From JAWSVE01 sp050633885 (GTDB lineage Bacteria; Pseudomonadota; Gammaproteobacteria; Pseudomonadales; Cellvibrionaceae): a stretch of DNA of 64,000 bases. The stretch is taken from assembly GCA_050633885.1 (NCBI GenBank), contig JBOEHK010000001.1, positions 62,001-126,000 of the forward strand, in the 5' to 3' direction. The stretch's first letter is position 1. Each line of letters begins with the position of its first letter. This document shows positions 33,233 to 42,834 of the stretch, one piece after another. Position numbers and translations under genes: made by a program. The notes under the pieces are model-generated. The model searched no databases. It was not told where the DNA came from and saw nothing but the letters and a program-made list of their open reading frames with translations.

Positions 33233-34387
33233 ATGAACATGAACAAACCTATTTATTTCGATTATGCAGCGACGACTCCCGTTGATCCGAGAGTTGCTGA
33301 GGCGATGTCCACTTGTTTGACTCTTGATGGCGTGTTTGCAAACCCTGCTAGTCGCTCGCATATTTATGGCTGGCAAGCAGAAGAGCAAATAGAGTTGGCT
33401 CGTATGGATGTCGCAGAGTTATTAGGCTGTGATCCCCGTGAAGTGGTTTGGACAAGTGGCGCAACAGAAGCGAATAATTTGGCTTTGAAAGGGGTGTTTG
33501 AAAAAAAGAATTTCAAAGGGCATATGGTGACATCAGCGATTGAGCATAAAGCGGTCTTAGATACAGCAGCTTGGCTTGAAGCGAAAGGTGTCAAAGTCAC
33601 TTATCTCATGCCCAATCGCGAAGGTCTTATTTCGGTAGAGAAAGTGAAAAATGCGATCAACAGCGACACAGCTCTCGTCAGTTTAATGTCCATAAATAAT
33701 GAAACTGGTGTAGTAAATCCAATCGCAGAGGTAGGGCGTTTCTGTCGAGAAAACGAGATCAAGTTTCATGTCGATGCGGCGCAAGCTGCTGGTCGAGTTG
33801 ACATCAATATTGAGCATTTACAAGTAGACCTAATGAGTTTATCTGCCCATAAATTTTATGGACCTAAAGGCGTTGGAGCACTTTATGTGCGACGTTTGAT
33901 TCAGCGTGACATTGCTCCTCAAATGCATGGCGGTGGACATGAGAGAGGTTTGCGTTCAGGCACTTTGCCAACACATCAATTGGTTGGTATGGGAAAAGCG
34001 GCAAAAATTGTGTCTTCTGAGTTCAGTGAGGAGGCGATCAGGCTAAACCATTTGCGAGACAAATTATGGAAAGGTATTGAAGATATATCCGGTATTGAAC
34101 GCAACGGAAGTCATTTAAGTATCAGTCCAAGTCACCTTAATATTTCATTTGAAAATGTTGACGGTGAAAGTTTATTACTTTCTTTGAGAGAGATAGCCGT
34201 ATCAACCGGCTCAGCTTGTACATCGGCGAGTATGGCGCCTTCATACGTGTTAAAGGCAATGGGTGTTAGCGATGAAAAAGCGCTGAGTTCAATTCGCATT
34301 TCTTTAGGTCGATTTACAACAGAATCGGAGATTGACCGCGCCATTGACCATATTCGCCAAACAGTGTCTCAGCTTCAGGCCGCTTAA
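33233..34387 (+). CDS. iscS: Cysteine desulfurase, group I (IscS type)
   Basis: A PLP enzyme that takes sulfur from cysteine and holds it as a persulfide. At 384 residues, it contains DYAATTPVDPRVAEAM at the start, the PLP lysine in SAHKFYGPKGVGALYV, and the persulfide cysteine in the flexible loop STGSACTSAS, which marks group I rather than SufS-type. It starts 9 bases after iscR. iscU, hscBA and fdx do not follow. The operon continues with suf genes, so two desulfurases are encoded in one operon. Confidence 0.93.
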   Translation: MNMNKPIYFDYAATTPVDPRVAEAMSTCLTLDGVFANPASRSHIYGWQAEEQIELARMDVAELLGCDPREVVWTSGATEANNLALKGVFEKKNFKGHMVTSAIEHKAVLDTAAWLEAKGVKVTYLMPNREGLISVEKVKNAINSDTALVSLMSINNETGVVNPIAEVGRFCRENEIKFHVDAAQAAGRVDINIEHLQVDLMSLSAHKFYGPKGVGALYVRRLIQRDIAPQMHGGGHERGLRSGTLPTHQLVGMGKAAKIVSSEFSEEAIRLNHLRDKLWKGIEDISGIERNGSHLSISPSHLNISFENVDGESLLLSLREIAVSTGSACTSASMAPSYVLKAMGVSDEKALSSIRISLGRFTTESEIDRAIDHIRQTVSQLQAA

Positions 34388-34476
34388 CCTTTCGATGTGA
34401 CAAATTGATCAATACAGAATTTATAAATGAAGGCATCTTACAAAGATGACGCAGATATTGGGATTTAAATAGTTTT

Positions 34477-35913
34477 ATGACAGAGCAAATTAATCAAGCT
34501 CTTAAGCGCGAATACGACGCTGGTTTTGTATCTGATATTGAATCAGAAACCTTTGAACCAGGTTTAAACGAAGATGTTATTCGTCGCATTTCAGCCATTA
34601 AAAATGAACCGCAATGGATGTTAGATTGGCGGTTAAAAGCGTTTGAGATTTGGAAGGGAATGGAAGAGCCAACGTGGGCACATGTTGATTATACGCCCAT
34701 TGATTATCAATCTATCTCCTATCATTCCGCCCCGAAAAGCATGAAGGATAAACCCAAATCTTTGGATGAGGTTGATCCGGAATTACTACGAACATATGAA
34801 AAATTAGGTATCCCATTATTAGAGCAACAAATGCTCGCTGGTGTTGCCGTTGATGCGGTGTTTGATTCTGTGTCTGTTGTTACAACCTTTCGCGAAAAGC
34901 TCGCTGAAGCGGGAGTGATTTTTTGCCCTATCTCTGAAGCTATCGAAAAATATCCTGAGCTCGTTAAACAATATTTGGGCAGCGTTGTACCCCAGCGAGA
35001 TAATTTTTATGCGGCACTTAATTGTGCTGTATTTACAGATGGTTCTTTCGTGTATATCCCAAAAGGCACTCGTTGCCCAATGGAGTTATCAACCTACTTT
35101 AGAATCAATGAGCAAAATACAGGGCAGTTTGAAAGAACGTTAATTATTGCCGATGAAGGGAGTCATGTTAGTTATCTTGAAGGTTGTACCGCTCCTCAAC
35201 GCGATGAAAATCAATTGCATGCCGCTGTTGTTGAATTGGTTGCACTTGATGATGCAGAAATAAAATACTCGACGGTTCAAAATTGGTATCCCGGTGACGA
35301 AGAAGGTCGAGGCGGAATTTATAATTTTGTCACAAAGCGTGGCGAATGCCATAAAAATGCAAAAATTTCTTGGACTCAAGTTGAAACAGGATCGTCTGTT
35401 ACCTGGAAGTACCCCAGTTGTATTTTGCGTGGTGATAATAGTATTGGCGAATTTTATTCTGTCGCTTTAACGCGAGGAAAGCAGCAAGCTGATACGGGAA
35501 CGAAAATGATTCATCTCGGTAAGAACACAAAATCTACGATTATTTCCAAAGGTATTTCTGCGGGCAGAAGCAATAACAGTTATCGTGGCTTGGTTCGTAT
35601 GAATCCAACAGCAAAAGGCGCGAGAAATTATACGCAATGTGATTCGCTATTAATTGGCGATCAGTGTGGCGCACACACATTTCCTTATATTGAAAGCCGA
35701 AACCCTTCCGCTATTGTTGAGCATGAAGCAACCACGTCAAAAGTCAGCGATGATCAATTATTTTTATGCCAGCAGCGCGGAATTGATCCAGAAAAAGCAG
35801 TGTCTATGATTGTGAATGGTTTTTGTAAGGAAGTTTTCAAAGAGTTGCCGATGGAATTTGCTGTTGAGGCCGGAAAATTACTCGAAATAAGCTTAGAAGG
35901 TTCTGTAGGGTAG
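34477..35913 (+). CDS. sufB: Fe-S cluster scaffold subunit SufB
   Basis: Scaffold subunit of the SufBC2D complex on which Fe-S clusters are built. The 478-residue protein has the typical beta-helix core (YIPKGTRCPMELSTYFRIN, LEGCTAPQR) and the C-terminal segment VSDDQLFLCQQRGIDPEKAV with the conserved cysteine used in sulfur transfer. The gene lies about 90 bases after iscS and about 55 bases before sufC. Confidence 0.96.
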   Translation: MTEQINQALKREYDAGFVSDIESETFEPGLNEDVIRRISAIKNEPQWMLDWRLKAFEIWKGMEEPTWAHVDYTPIDYQSISYHSAPKSMKDKPKSLDEVDPELLRTYEKLGIPLLEQQMLAGVAVDAVFDSVSVVTTFREKLAEAGVIFCPISEAIEKYPELVKQYLGSVVPQRDNFYAALNCAVFTDGSFVYIPKGTRCPMELSTYFRINEQNTGQFERTLIIADEGSHVSYLEGCTAPQRDENQLHAAVVELVALDDAEIKYSTVQNWYPGDEEGRGGIYNFVTKRGECHKNAKISWTQVETGSSVTWKYPSCILRGDNSIGEFYSVALTRGKQQADTGTKMIHLGKNTKSTIISKGISAGRSNNSYRGLVRMNPTAKGARNYTQCDSLLIGDQCGAHTFPYIESRNPSAIVEHEATTSKVSDDQLFLCQQRGIDPEKAVSMIVNGFCKEVFKELPMEFAVEAGKLLEISLEGSVG

Positions 35914-35967
35914 TTTTTTCACCATTGTCTCCCCGTTATTATTTTTAAAATTGTAGGAACGCATTAG

Positions 35968-36765
35968 ATGTTGTCAGTTAAAGATCTTCACGCCAGTGTA
36001 GAAGAAAAAGAAATCTTAAAAGGGTTAAGTCTCGATGTGAAACCGGGTGAAGTTCATGCCATCATGGGCCCGAATGGTGCGGGAAAAAGTACTTTAGGTT
36101 ATGTATTGTCTGGTCGAGAAGGATATGAAGTCAATTCAGGCAGTGCGACTTTAAATGGACAAAACATTATTGATATGGAGCCTGAGGCTCGTGCACGAGC
36201 AGGTTTGTTTTTGGCGTTCCAGTACCCTGTTGAAATTCCAGGTGTTAGTAATATGGAATTTTTAAAAACAGCGGTTGATGCACAGCGCTTAGAAAGAGAC
36301 GAGCCAGCGCTTAGTTCCGCTGAATTTTTAAAGCTAGCGCGCGTAGCCTGTCAGCAAGTCAATTTACCGGTTGAGTTTTTGAAGCGGGGTGTAAACGAAG
36401 GTTTTTCTGGGGGTGAGAAAAAGCGCAACGAGATTATGCAAATGCTTTTGTTAAAACCGTCAGTTGCCATCTTGGATGAAACTGATTCCGGGCTGGATAT
36501 TGATGCATTAAAAATTGTTGCAGAAGGAGTAAATAGTCAGCGCTCTCCGAACCGAAGTTTTATCGTAATTACTCATTATCAGCGGCTACTTGATTTTATT
36601 AAGCCCGATTTTGTTCACGTATTGGCTGATGGAAAAATTGCGAAAAGCGGAGATGCTTCTCTCGCTAAAGAATTGGAAGCGGAAGGTTATGCGTGGCTAG
36701 ACGAGAGAAAAAAAGAAGAGAGTGAGTTGCTAGGTGATACTCTTTCATCGGAGGCATCTTCGTGA
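35968..36765 (+). CDS. sufC: Fe-S assembly ATPase SufC
   Basis: ABC-type ATPase of the SufBC2D scaffold. Walker A is GPNGAGKST, the ABC signature is EGFSGGEKKRNEI, and Walker B is VAILDETDSGLDIDAL. It has 265 residues. AGGAA precedes the ATG. The 3' end overlaps the sufD start by 4 bases, indicating translational coupling. Confidence 0.96.
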   Translation: MLSVKDLHASVEEKEILKGLSLDVKPGEVHAIMGPNGAGKSTLGYVLSGREGYEVNSGSATLNGQNIIDMEPEARARAGLFLAFQYPVEIPGVSNMEFLKTAVDAQRLERDEPALSSAEFLKLARVACQQVNLPVEFLKRGVNEGFSGGEKKRNEIMQMLLLKPSVAILDETDSGLDIDALKIVAEGVNSQRSPNRSFIVITHYQRLLDFIKPDFVHVLADGKIAKSGDASLAKELEAEGYAWLDERKKEESELLGDTLSSEASS

Positions 36766-38093
36766 GTGATTGGCTAAATCAAGCGATTGTAGACGGAGAA
36801 GCTCTTCAAAAATCTCGTTCAGAAACCAATAATGATTGGTTGTCAGAGAAAAGAGAGTCTTCATTGTCCTTGCTAAAAACATCTTCTTGGCCTAGTCGAA
36901 AAGTAGAAGCGTGGAAGTACACTCCTGTTCGTGCACTGGAAAATGCAAAGGTATCAAGAGCGATCAATGCTTCGATTGCTAGAGCTACAGATGCGATGAT
37001 AGGTGCAATGAATGATGAAGTCATTTCGCAAGATGTGAGCAAAGATATCAAAGGTGTTGATATTGTTGATGTGCGTATCTCAAATGGTGAATTAGTAGAA
37101 AATATTTCTCAAAAAGAATTGCCGAATGGATTGGTTATTAAATCTTTTGATGATGTGAATGAAGCAGAAAAACATATTGTTCGAGAAAAGTTTTCATCCA
37201 TTAAGCCGTCAAAACATGTCTTTGGTTTAGTGAATGATGTGTTGGCGACTAACTATGTTTTTATTAGCGTTGAGCCTGGAACAACAATTGAAAACCCTGT
37301 TCGCATTCTTCATCAAGTTTCTGAAGGGCGAGAAGTACATACTAGAATTTTTGTTCAGCTTGGACAGAAAGCAACGCTGTCAATAATTGAACAATGTGTA
37401 GGCGATGAGTTAAGCGTTAATTCATTGTTCTCAGAGTTTAATATCGAAGCATCTGCAGAATTAGAGCACTATCGTTTTGGCTTGCAAACCAATAAAGCCG
37501 TTGCGCTGGGCGGTAATCACTTTTATTTAGCAGATGCTTCAAAAATGAATAGCACTATTGTTGGTTTTGGTAGTGATTTGTCTCGACTTGATGTCGATAT
37601 TATTCATGGTGGCGAACATGCTTTGGCAAAAATGAATGCGGTTTATCTTTTAAAAGATAAAGAGTTATTTGATTTACATACGACCATTGAGCACGCATCT
37701 CCGAATGGCACAACAGAAGAAAATGTTCGAGGTATTGTTGCTGATCAATCTAAAGCGGTGTTTAACGGACGAATTCATATTCATCGCCACGCGCAAAAAA
37801 CGTTAGCGGAATTAAATAATCGAAATTTATTACTTTCTGATAAAGCTGAAATAAACACTAAGCCTGAACTAGAAATTTATGCCGATGATGTAAAGTGTGC
37901 TCATGGAGCAACAATTGCCGAGATAGATAAAAAAGCGCTTTACTATATGCAAAGTCGCGGTATTGCGCCTGAGCAAGCTAAAATCATGCTGAACTTTGGC
38001 TTCATTAATGAGCTTGTCGATCAGATCCCGAACCAAAGCATAGCTGAATGGTTACGGCCGCAGCTTCGAAATCGTTTTGCCCAAATGCAGTAG
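36762..38093 (+). CDS. sufD: Fe-S cluster scaffold subunit SufD
   Basis: SufB paralogue completing SufBC2D. It has 443 residues. The conserved C-terminal segment KCAHGATIAEIDKKALYYMQ carries the histidine at the SufB-SufD interface where clusters form. Translation starts at GTG 36762, inside the sufC stop (GTGA overlap), behind GGAGG. N-terminal sequences are variable in this family. The WKYTPVRAL segment near residue 50 is typical. Confidence 0.95.
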   Translation: MSDWLNQAIVDGEALQKSRSETNNDWLSEKRESSLSLLKTSSWPSRKVEAWKYTPVRALENAKVSRAINASIARATDAMIGAMNDEVISQDVSKDIKGVDIVDVRISNGELVENISQKELPNGLVIKSFDDVNEAEKHIVREKFSSIKPSKHVFGLVNDVLATNYVFISVEPGTTIENPVRILHQVSEGREVHTRIFVQLGQKATLSIIEQCVGDELSVNSLFSEFNIEASAELEHYRFGLQTNKAVALGGNHFYLADASKMNSTIVGFGSDLSRLDVDIIHGGEHALAKMNAVYLLKDKELFDLHTTIEHASPNGTTEENVRGIVADQSKAVFNGRIHIHRHAQKTLAELNNRNLLLSDKAEINTKPELEIYADDVKCAHGATIAEIDKKALYYMQSRGIAPEQAKIMLNFGFINELVDQIPNQSIAEWLRPQLRNRFAQMQ

Positions 38094-38170
38094 CACGTCT
38101 TTTATTATTTAGTGTTTCATTTTTGACTTATCGTTGTTTGTAAATACCCAAATGTTTAAGATTTATTTTT

Positions 38171-39388
38171 ATGGCTTTTGATGTCGCGTCTATACGCAAG
38201 CAGTTCCCAATATTGTCTAGAAAAATAGATGGCAAGCCATTAGTGTATCTTGATAATGCGGCCACGACCCAAAAACCACAGTGTATGATGGATGCACTAG
38301 TTGATTATTACACCACCACCAATTCTAACGTACATAGAGGAGCACATCATTTAGCGGATGAGGCAACACGACGATTCGAAGATGCTAGAACTACCGTGGC
38401 GCATTTTTTAAATGCCAATAAATCCTCAGAAATTATTTGGACAAAAGGTACAACAGAAGCAATTAATATAGTTGCTCACGGCTTGGGTCAACAGCTTACA
38501 TCTGATGATGAAATACTGGTTACTGAGATGGAGCATCATGCAAATTTGGTCACTTGGCAGCAAGCAGCTCTAGCGAGTGGTGCTACTTTGCAAGTCGCGC
38601 CAATATTAGAAGACGGTTCTCTCGACCTAAAAGCTTTTGATAATCTTTTATCTCATCGTACTAAATTTGTTGCTTTTCCTCATGTCTCCAATGCATTAGG
38701 TACAATCAACCCCATCAAGGAGTTGTGTGAAAAATCAAAATCGATTGGTGCAAAAGTTCTCATCGATGGCGCTCAAGGAGTTGCTCATTTTGACGTAGAT
38801 GTTCAAGACATCGGCTGCGATTTCTATGCGTTTTCTGCACACAAACTTTACGGTCCAACAGGCATGGGTGTGTTGTGGGGACGAGAAGCGGTTTTATCCG
38901 AATGGCCTGTATGGCAAACGGGTGGTGAAATGATATCAGAAGTGACTTATCAAACATCCAGCTGGAATGTTTTGCCTTATCGTTTTGAAGCTGGCACGCC
39001 AAATATTGCCGGTGCAATTGCAATGGCTGAAGCTATTCGTTGGTTTTCCGATTTAGATTTGGTGGCTGTGCAAGAGCATGAAAAACAGTTATTAAATCGC
39101 GCAACTGAACTTGCTTCGAATTTTGATGGTTTGAAAATTATCGGAAGTGCTGCTGAAAAAATAGGTGTGTTGAGTTTTGTGATGTCTGAGGGCCATCCAG
39201 CTGATGTCGGTTTTTTATTGGATCGACAAGGTATTGCAATTCGAACTGGGCATCATTGCGCGGAGCCTTTGATGAATCGATTAAGTATTCCTGGCACTGC
39301 TCGAGCCTCATTTGCACTTTATAATTCTTTAGATGAAGTTGATCAATTGTTCGAAGGTTTGCAAAAAGTAAAATCGATGCTTGCTTGA
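38171..39388 (+). CDS. sufS: Cysteine desulfurase, group II (SufS)
   Basis: Group II PLP desulfurase that hands persulfide sulfur to SufE. It has 405 residues, with PLP lysine in FSAHKLYGPTGMGVLWG and the active cysteine in RTGHHCAEPLM on a short, rigid loop. Paired with SufE at the end of this operon. It is the second desulfurase in the operon, after IscS. Confidence 0.95.
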   Translation: MAFDVASIRKQFPILSRKIDGKPLVYLDNAATTQKPQCMMDALVDYYTTTNSNVHRGAHHLADEATRRFEDARTTVAHFLNANKSSEIIWTKGTTEAINIVAHGLGQQLTSDDEILVTEMEHHANLVTWQQAALASGATLQVAPILEDGSLDLKAFDNLLSHRTKFVAFPHVSNALGTINPIKELCEKSKSIGAKVLIDGAQGVAHFDVDVQDIGCDFYAFSAHKLYGPTGMGVLWGREAVLSEWPVWQTGGEMISEVTYQTSSWNVLPYRFEAGTPNIAGAIAMAEAIRWFSDLDLVAVQEHEKQLLNRATELASNFDGLKIIGSAAEKIGVLSFVMSEGHPADVGFLLDRQGIAIRTGHHCAEPLMNRLSIPGTARASFALYNSLDEVDQLFEGLQKVKSMLA

Positions 39389-39419
39389 ATTTTTATTGTT
39401 TTCTATTGAGAGAAATATT

Positions 39420-39782
39420 ATGACTGTCGCCACTTACGATCCTGCTGCACCTGCAGTTACCATTACTGATGCGGCACTGAAACATTTTGAAAAGAAATTG
39501 GCTGCTGCTGATCCTGAGAAAAAAATTCTTCGATTAAGTACGGAAGATAGTGGTTGCACAGGCTATGCCTATGTACTTGATATGGTTGAATCAGCTCAAA
39601 AAGATGATACCGTTCTTAATCCTTCGCAAAAAATTCGATTAGCGATTGCTGCTGATGCGATAGAAATTCTTAGAGGTACTGAGATTGACTTGGTAACAGA
39701 AGGTATTAACAGAGTTGTTAAATTTAATAATCCTAATGTGGTTTCTGAGTGCGGTTGCGGTGAAAGTTTTAGTGTAAGTTAA
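39420..39782 (+). CDS. sufA: A-type Fe-S carrier (SufA/IscA family)
   Basis: A 120-residue HesB/IscA-type carrier with the three cysteines of the family (DSGCTGYAY and SECGCGESF) that bind iron or a cluster for delivery to targets. The ATG at 39420 has GAGAGAAA upstream. The frame is open 13 codons further back into the end of sufS, but those residues are not family-like. It is SufA by operon position; sequence alone does not separate it from IscA or ErpA. Confidence 0.9.
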   Translation: MTVATYDPAAPAVTITDAALKHFEKKLAAADPEKKILRLSTEDSGCTGYAYVLDMVESAQKDDTVLNPSQKIRLAIAADAIEILRGTEIDLVTEGINRVVKFNNPNVVSECGCGESFSVS

Positions 39783-39838
39783 CGTTGATATTAAAGATTT
39801 TTTTATTTTTATTTTTGTCTTAGTCGTTGGGAATATTC

Positions 39839-40372
39839 ATGCAACAATCAATGGTCGTCACTCAACGAGAATGCCCCGCGCGACGCGTCCCTGCGGGTGA
39901 TCCGGTCTTGATTCCTGCAGGGCAATTTTTAAAAGTCAATCAAGCTTTAGGCGGTAATTACACCGTCACGTGGCAGGGCAATATGCTACGCATTGATGGA
40001 ACGGATGCAGATGCCATTGGCTACGAATCCGAACCGTTGGTGTTTGAAAAGCCGCTAGGCGAAGAGGTTGATGAAAAGCAAGTGTGGCAAGCGCTGGATA
40101 CTATCTACGACCCAGAAATCCCGATTAGTATCGTCTCTTTAGGCTTGGTTTATGGTGTTGGGATAGATGTTCAAAATAACAATGTCATTGTCAAGATGAC
40201 ACTCACGGCGCCAACCTGTGGCATGGGGCCTGTATTAGTCAGTGACGTAAAATACCGAGTGGCAAAAGTGCCCAATGTGCAAGAGGTTGACGTCGAATTG
40301 GTTTTTGATCCTCGGTGGTCGAAAGAAATGATGAGCGAAGAAGCTCAGCTAGAAGCGGGGCTTTTTTTCTAA
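39839..40372 (+). CDS. sufT: Putative Fe-S maturation protein SufT (MIP18/DUF59 domain)
   Basis: A 177-residue protein with a unique N-terminal domain (PARRVPAGDPVLIPAGQ) and a C-terminal MIP18-type domain with YDPEIPISIVSLGLVYGV and the conserved cysteine in TAPTCGMGP. SufT proteins act as auxiliary Fe-S maturation factors. The ATG at 39839 is taken as start; an in-frame TTG four codons upstream is possible. It sits between sufA and sufE, as in other SUF operons. Confidence 0.9.
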   Translation: MQQSMVVTQRECPARRVPAGDPVLIPAGQFLKVNQALGGNYTVTWQGNMLRIDGTDADAIGYESEPLVFEKPLGEEVDEKQVWQALDTIYDPEIPISIVSLGLVYGVGIDVQNNNVIVKMTLTAPTCGMGPVLVSDVKYRVAKVPNVQEVDVELVFDPRWSKEMMSEEAQLEAGLFF

Positions 40373-40373
40373 C

Positions 40374-40790
40374 ATGTCATTACCATCAGTAGAAGAGATA
40401 TTAGAAGACATTGAGTTTTTGGATGATTGGGAAGAGCGTTATAAATACATTATCGACCTTGGGCGTGCGCTTCCCGAAATGGATGAGTCGTTACATTCGC
40501 CTGAGCGCTTAGTAAAAGGTTGTCAGAGTAGTGTGTGGATTGACGTTCAGCCTATCGGAGATCAGCTGCATTTTGTTGTGGATAGCGACGCCCATATAGT
40601 GAGAGGCCTGTTAGCGCTAGTTTTATCAGCGTATCAAGATAATACACCCAAAGAAATTATGGCTTTCGATATCGATCGATACTTTCAACAGCTCGATCTG
40701 GAAAGACATTTAAGTCCCACGCGTGGAAATGGCTTGCGATCTATGGTTGGACGAATTCAGGCAATCGCCTCGGCAGCGAATAATATCTGA
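40374..40790 (+). CDS. sufE: Sulfur-transfer protein SufE
   Basis: SufE accepts persulfide sulfur from SufS on its cysteine and passes it to SufB. The 138-residue protein contains the conserved VKGCQSSVW segment with that cysteine. It starts one base after the sufT stop and is the last gene of the operon. No strong terminator is visible in the 294 bases before ndk. Confidence 0.95.
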   Translation: MSLPSVEEILEDIEFLDDWEERYKYIIDLGRALPEMDESLHSPERLVKGCQSSVWIDVQPIGDQLHFVVDSDAHIVRGLLALVLSAYQDNTPKEIMAFDIDRYFQQLDLERHLSPTRGNGLRSMVGRIQAIASAANNI

Positions 40791-41084
40791 AAGGCTTTCT
40801 GCCGTTTTCCCCTCCTAGTTTTATCAATAAATGAATCCTTTGTATCTGCCTTTCTCTCTAACAAGGTCAAATCCTGAATTGTCTCGCACATTTAAGGTGA
40901 GTCAGGCCGTTCTAGTTGCTGTAAAGGTATCAACTCTATAAAATTGACGGGTTTTACGTGAAGCAAGCTCACTATTTTCGAATATTGAAAATTGCTTGGC
41001 GGAAAAGCTAAAAAAACCTTTAAATTCAAGCGGTTAGATTTATCTGTCTGACGCTTTATTCATTTTGTAATCTGGAGAACATCA

Positions 41085-41510
41085 ATGGCGGTTGAACGCA
41101 CTTTGTCCATCATCAAACCTGACGCTGTAGCAAAAAATGTTATCGGCAAAATCTACTCACGTTTTGAGGATGCTGGTTTGAAAATCGTTGCATCTAAAAT
41201 GCAGCATTTGTCACAAGAAAAAGCGGAAGGCTTTTACGCTGAACATAAAGAACGTCCTTTCTTTAAAGATTTGGTTGCGTTTATGACTTCTGGTCCAGTG
41301 GTTGTGCAAGCGCTTGAAGGCGAAAATGCTATTGTTCAAAATCGCGATTTAATGGGTGCGACAAACCCTAAAGAAGCGGCTCCAGGAACAATTCGAGCAG
41401 ACTTTGCGTCATCAATTGATGCGAATGCTGTTCATGGTTCTGATAGTCCAGAATCAGCCGCGCGTGAAGTATCATATTTTTTTGCTACTGATGAAATTTG
41501 TCCTCGATAG
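41085..41510 (+). CDS. ndk: Nucleoside diphosphate kinase
   Basis: Ndk balances NTP pools by moving gamma-phosphates through a histidine phosphoenzyme. The 141-residue protein begins RTLSIIKPDAVAKN and contains the catalytic histidine in NAVHGSDSPESAAREV. A good Shine-Dalgarno (GGAG) precedes the ATG. It heads the cluster running to der and is followed by a strong hairpin. Confidence 0.96.
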   Translation: MAVERTLSIIKPDAVAKNVIGKIYSRFEDAGLKIVASKMQHLSQEKAEGFYAEHKERPFFKDLVAFMTSGPVVVQALEGENAIVQNRDLMGATNPKEAAPGTIRADFASSIDANAVHGSDSPESAAREVSYFFATDEICPR

Positions 41511-41549
41511 GTTTGTCAAAATACTTGCTTGGAAAAACTGAGTAAGCAG

Positions 41550-41589
41550 AAAACAAAACAACGAAGCAGTTTTTCGTTGTTTTGTTTTT
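41550..41589 (+). terminator. Strong hairpin between ndk and rlmN
   Basis: A 16-bp perfect stem (41550-41565 with 41573-41588, loop about 7 nt) ends in a T-rich arm. It is positioned as the ndk terminator and ends just 20 bases before the rlmN start at 41609. Part of the T run lies within an in-frame TTG extension of rlmN, which argues against that extension. Confidence 0.8.
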
Positions 41590-41608
41590 ATCAATGAAAG
41601 TTGTATCT

Positions 41609-42766
41609 ATGAGTGAATTAAAGAGTGCGATAGAGGTGTCCGAAGTTAACCAAAAAGTTAATTTACTTGGCATGCCTCAAGATCAGTTAGAATCATTTTT
41701 TGAATCACTTGGAGAAAAACGTTTTCGTGCAACTCAGATTATGAAGTGGATTCACCAGTTAGGCGTGATCGATTTTGATTTGATGAGTAATATCAGTAAA
41801 TCGTTACGAGAAAAATTAAAGTCAGTAGCAGAAGTCAGTGTTCCTGATATTCAAAATGAATTGCACTCTGCTGATGGCACCTTAAAATTTTTAGTGCGTG
41901 TTCCTGGTGGTAGCGCAATAGAAACTGTTTTTATCCCAGATGGTGATCGAGGAACGTTATGTGTTTCTTCTCAAATTGGTTGCACACTCGATTGCAGTTT
42001 TTGTGCTACCGGCAAGCAGGGTTTTCAACGCGATCTTTCATCATCTGAAATTATTGCGCAAGTATGGCTGGCCGCAAAAGTTCTCGGACAGTTTGATAAT
42101 CCCAATAATCGCAAGATTACCAACGTTGTTTTTATGGGTATGGGTGAGCCATTGCTCAATTTTGATAATGTCATGGCGGCGACGCACATCATGATGCATG
42201 ACAACTGTTATGGTATTTCTAAACGTCGAGTGACAATTAGCACATCAGGCGTTGTTCCGCAGTTAGATCGTTTGGGTGAATACACTGACGCATGTCTAGC
42301 TATTTCATTGCATGCACCAAATGATGAAATTCGTAACGAGCTTGTTCCTCTTAATAAAAAATACCCAATTGCTCAGTTGCTCACGTCAGCAAAAAATTAT
42401 ATAGATAACTTGCCTGATGTAAGGCGAAAGTTGACGATCGAATACACGTTGATTGACCAATTAAATGATCGGCCGCAGCATGCTTATGAGTTGGCTGTAT
42501 TATTAAAAGATATACCGGTGAAGATCAATTTAATTCCATTTAATCCGTTTTCTTTAGTCAATTACAAGCGAGTTAAACCTAAAGCGTTAAAACAGTTCCA
42601 AGATATTTTGATCAAAGCGGGTTATACCACAACAATACGAACAACTCGTGGTGATGATATCGATGCAGCTTGTGGGCAGCTTGCGGGTCAAGTCAATGAT
42701 CGTACTCGTCGAAGTGAGCGATATGCGGCTCAAGTTAGCGATAATATTTTAGCGCGCAGCTCTTAA
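41609..42766 (+). CDS. rlmN: Dual-specificity 23S rRNA/tRNA adenine-C2 methyltransferase RlmN
   Basis: A radical SAM enzyme that methylates A2503 of 23S rRNA and A37 of some tRNAs. It has 385 residues from the ATG at 41609. It shows the radical SAM cluster motif CTLDCSFCATGKQGF, the GMGEPL segment, and the C-terminal catalytic cysteine in DIDAACGQLAGQ. The frame continues upstream to an ATG at 41594 and a TTG at 41582, inside the ndk hairpin. The ATG at 41609 has GAAAG upstream and fits the family length. Confidence 0.95.
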   Translation: MSELKSAIEVSEVNQKVNLLGMPQDQLESFFESLGEKRFRATQIMKWIHQLGVIDFDLMSNISKSLREKLKSVAEVSVPDIQNELHSADGTLKFLVRVPGGSAIETVFIPDGDRGTLCVSSQIGCTLDCSFCATGKQGFQRDLSSSEIIAQVWLAAKVLGQFDNPNNRKITNVVFMGMGEPLLNFDNVMAATHIMMHDNCYGISKRRVTISTSGVVPQLDRLGEYTDACLAISLHAPNDEIRNELVPLNKKYPIAQLLTSAKNYIDNLPDVRRKLTIEYTLIDQLNDRPQHAYELAVLLKDIPVKINLIPFNPFSLVNYKRVKPKALKQFQDILIKAGYTTTIRTTRGDDIDAACGQLAGQVNDRTRRSERYAAQVSDNILARSS

Positions 42767-42834
42767 ATAAGTGATTGGTTGAGAGACAATTGGAACCCTT
42801 TGGTTCAATCAAAAATAATGTGTTGAGGCGAAAA

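Noticed and set aside
39381..39419. N-terminal extension of the SufA-like protein overlapping sufS
   Set aside because: The ATG at 39420 has a ribosome site and gives the normal family start. The extension begins within the sufS 3' end.
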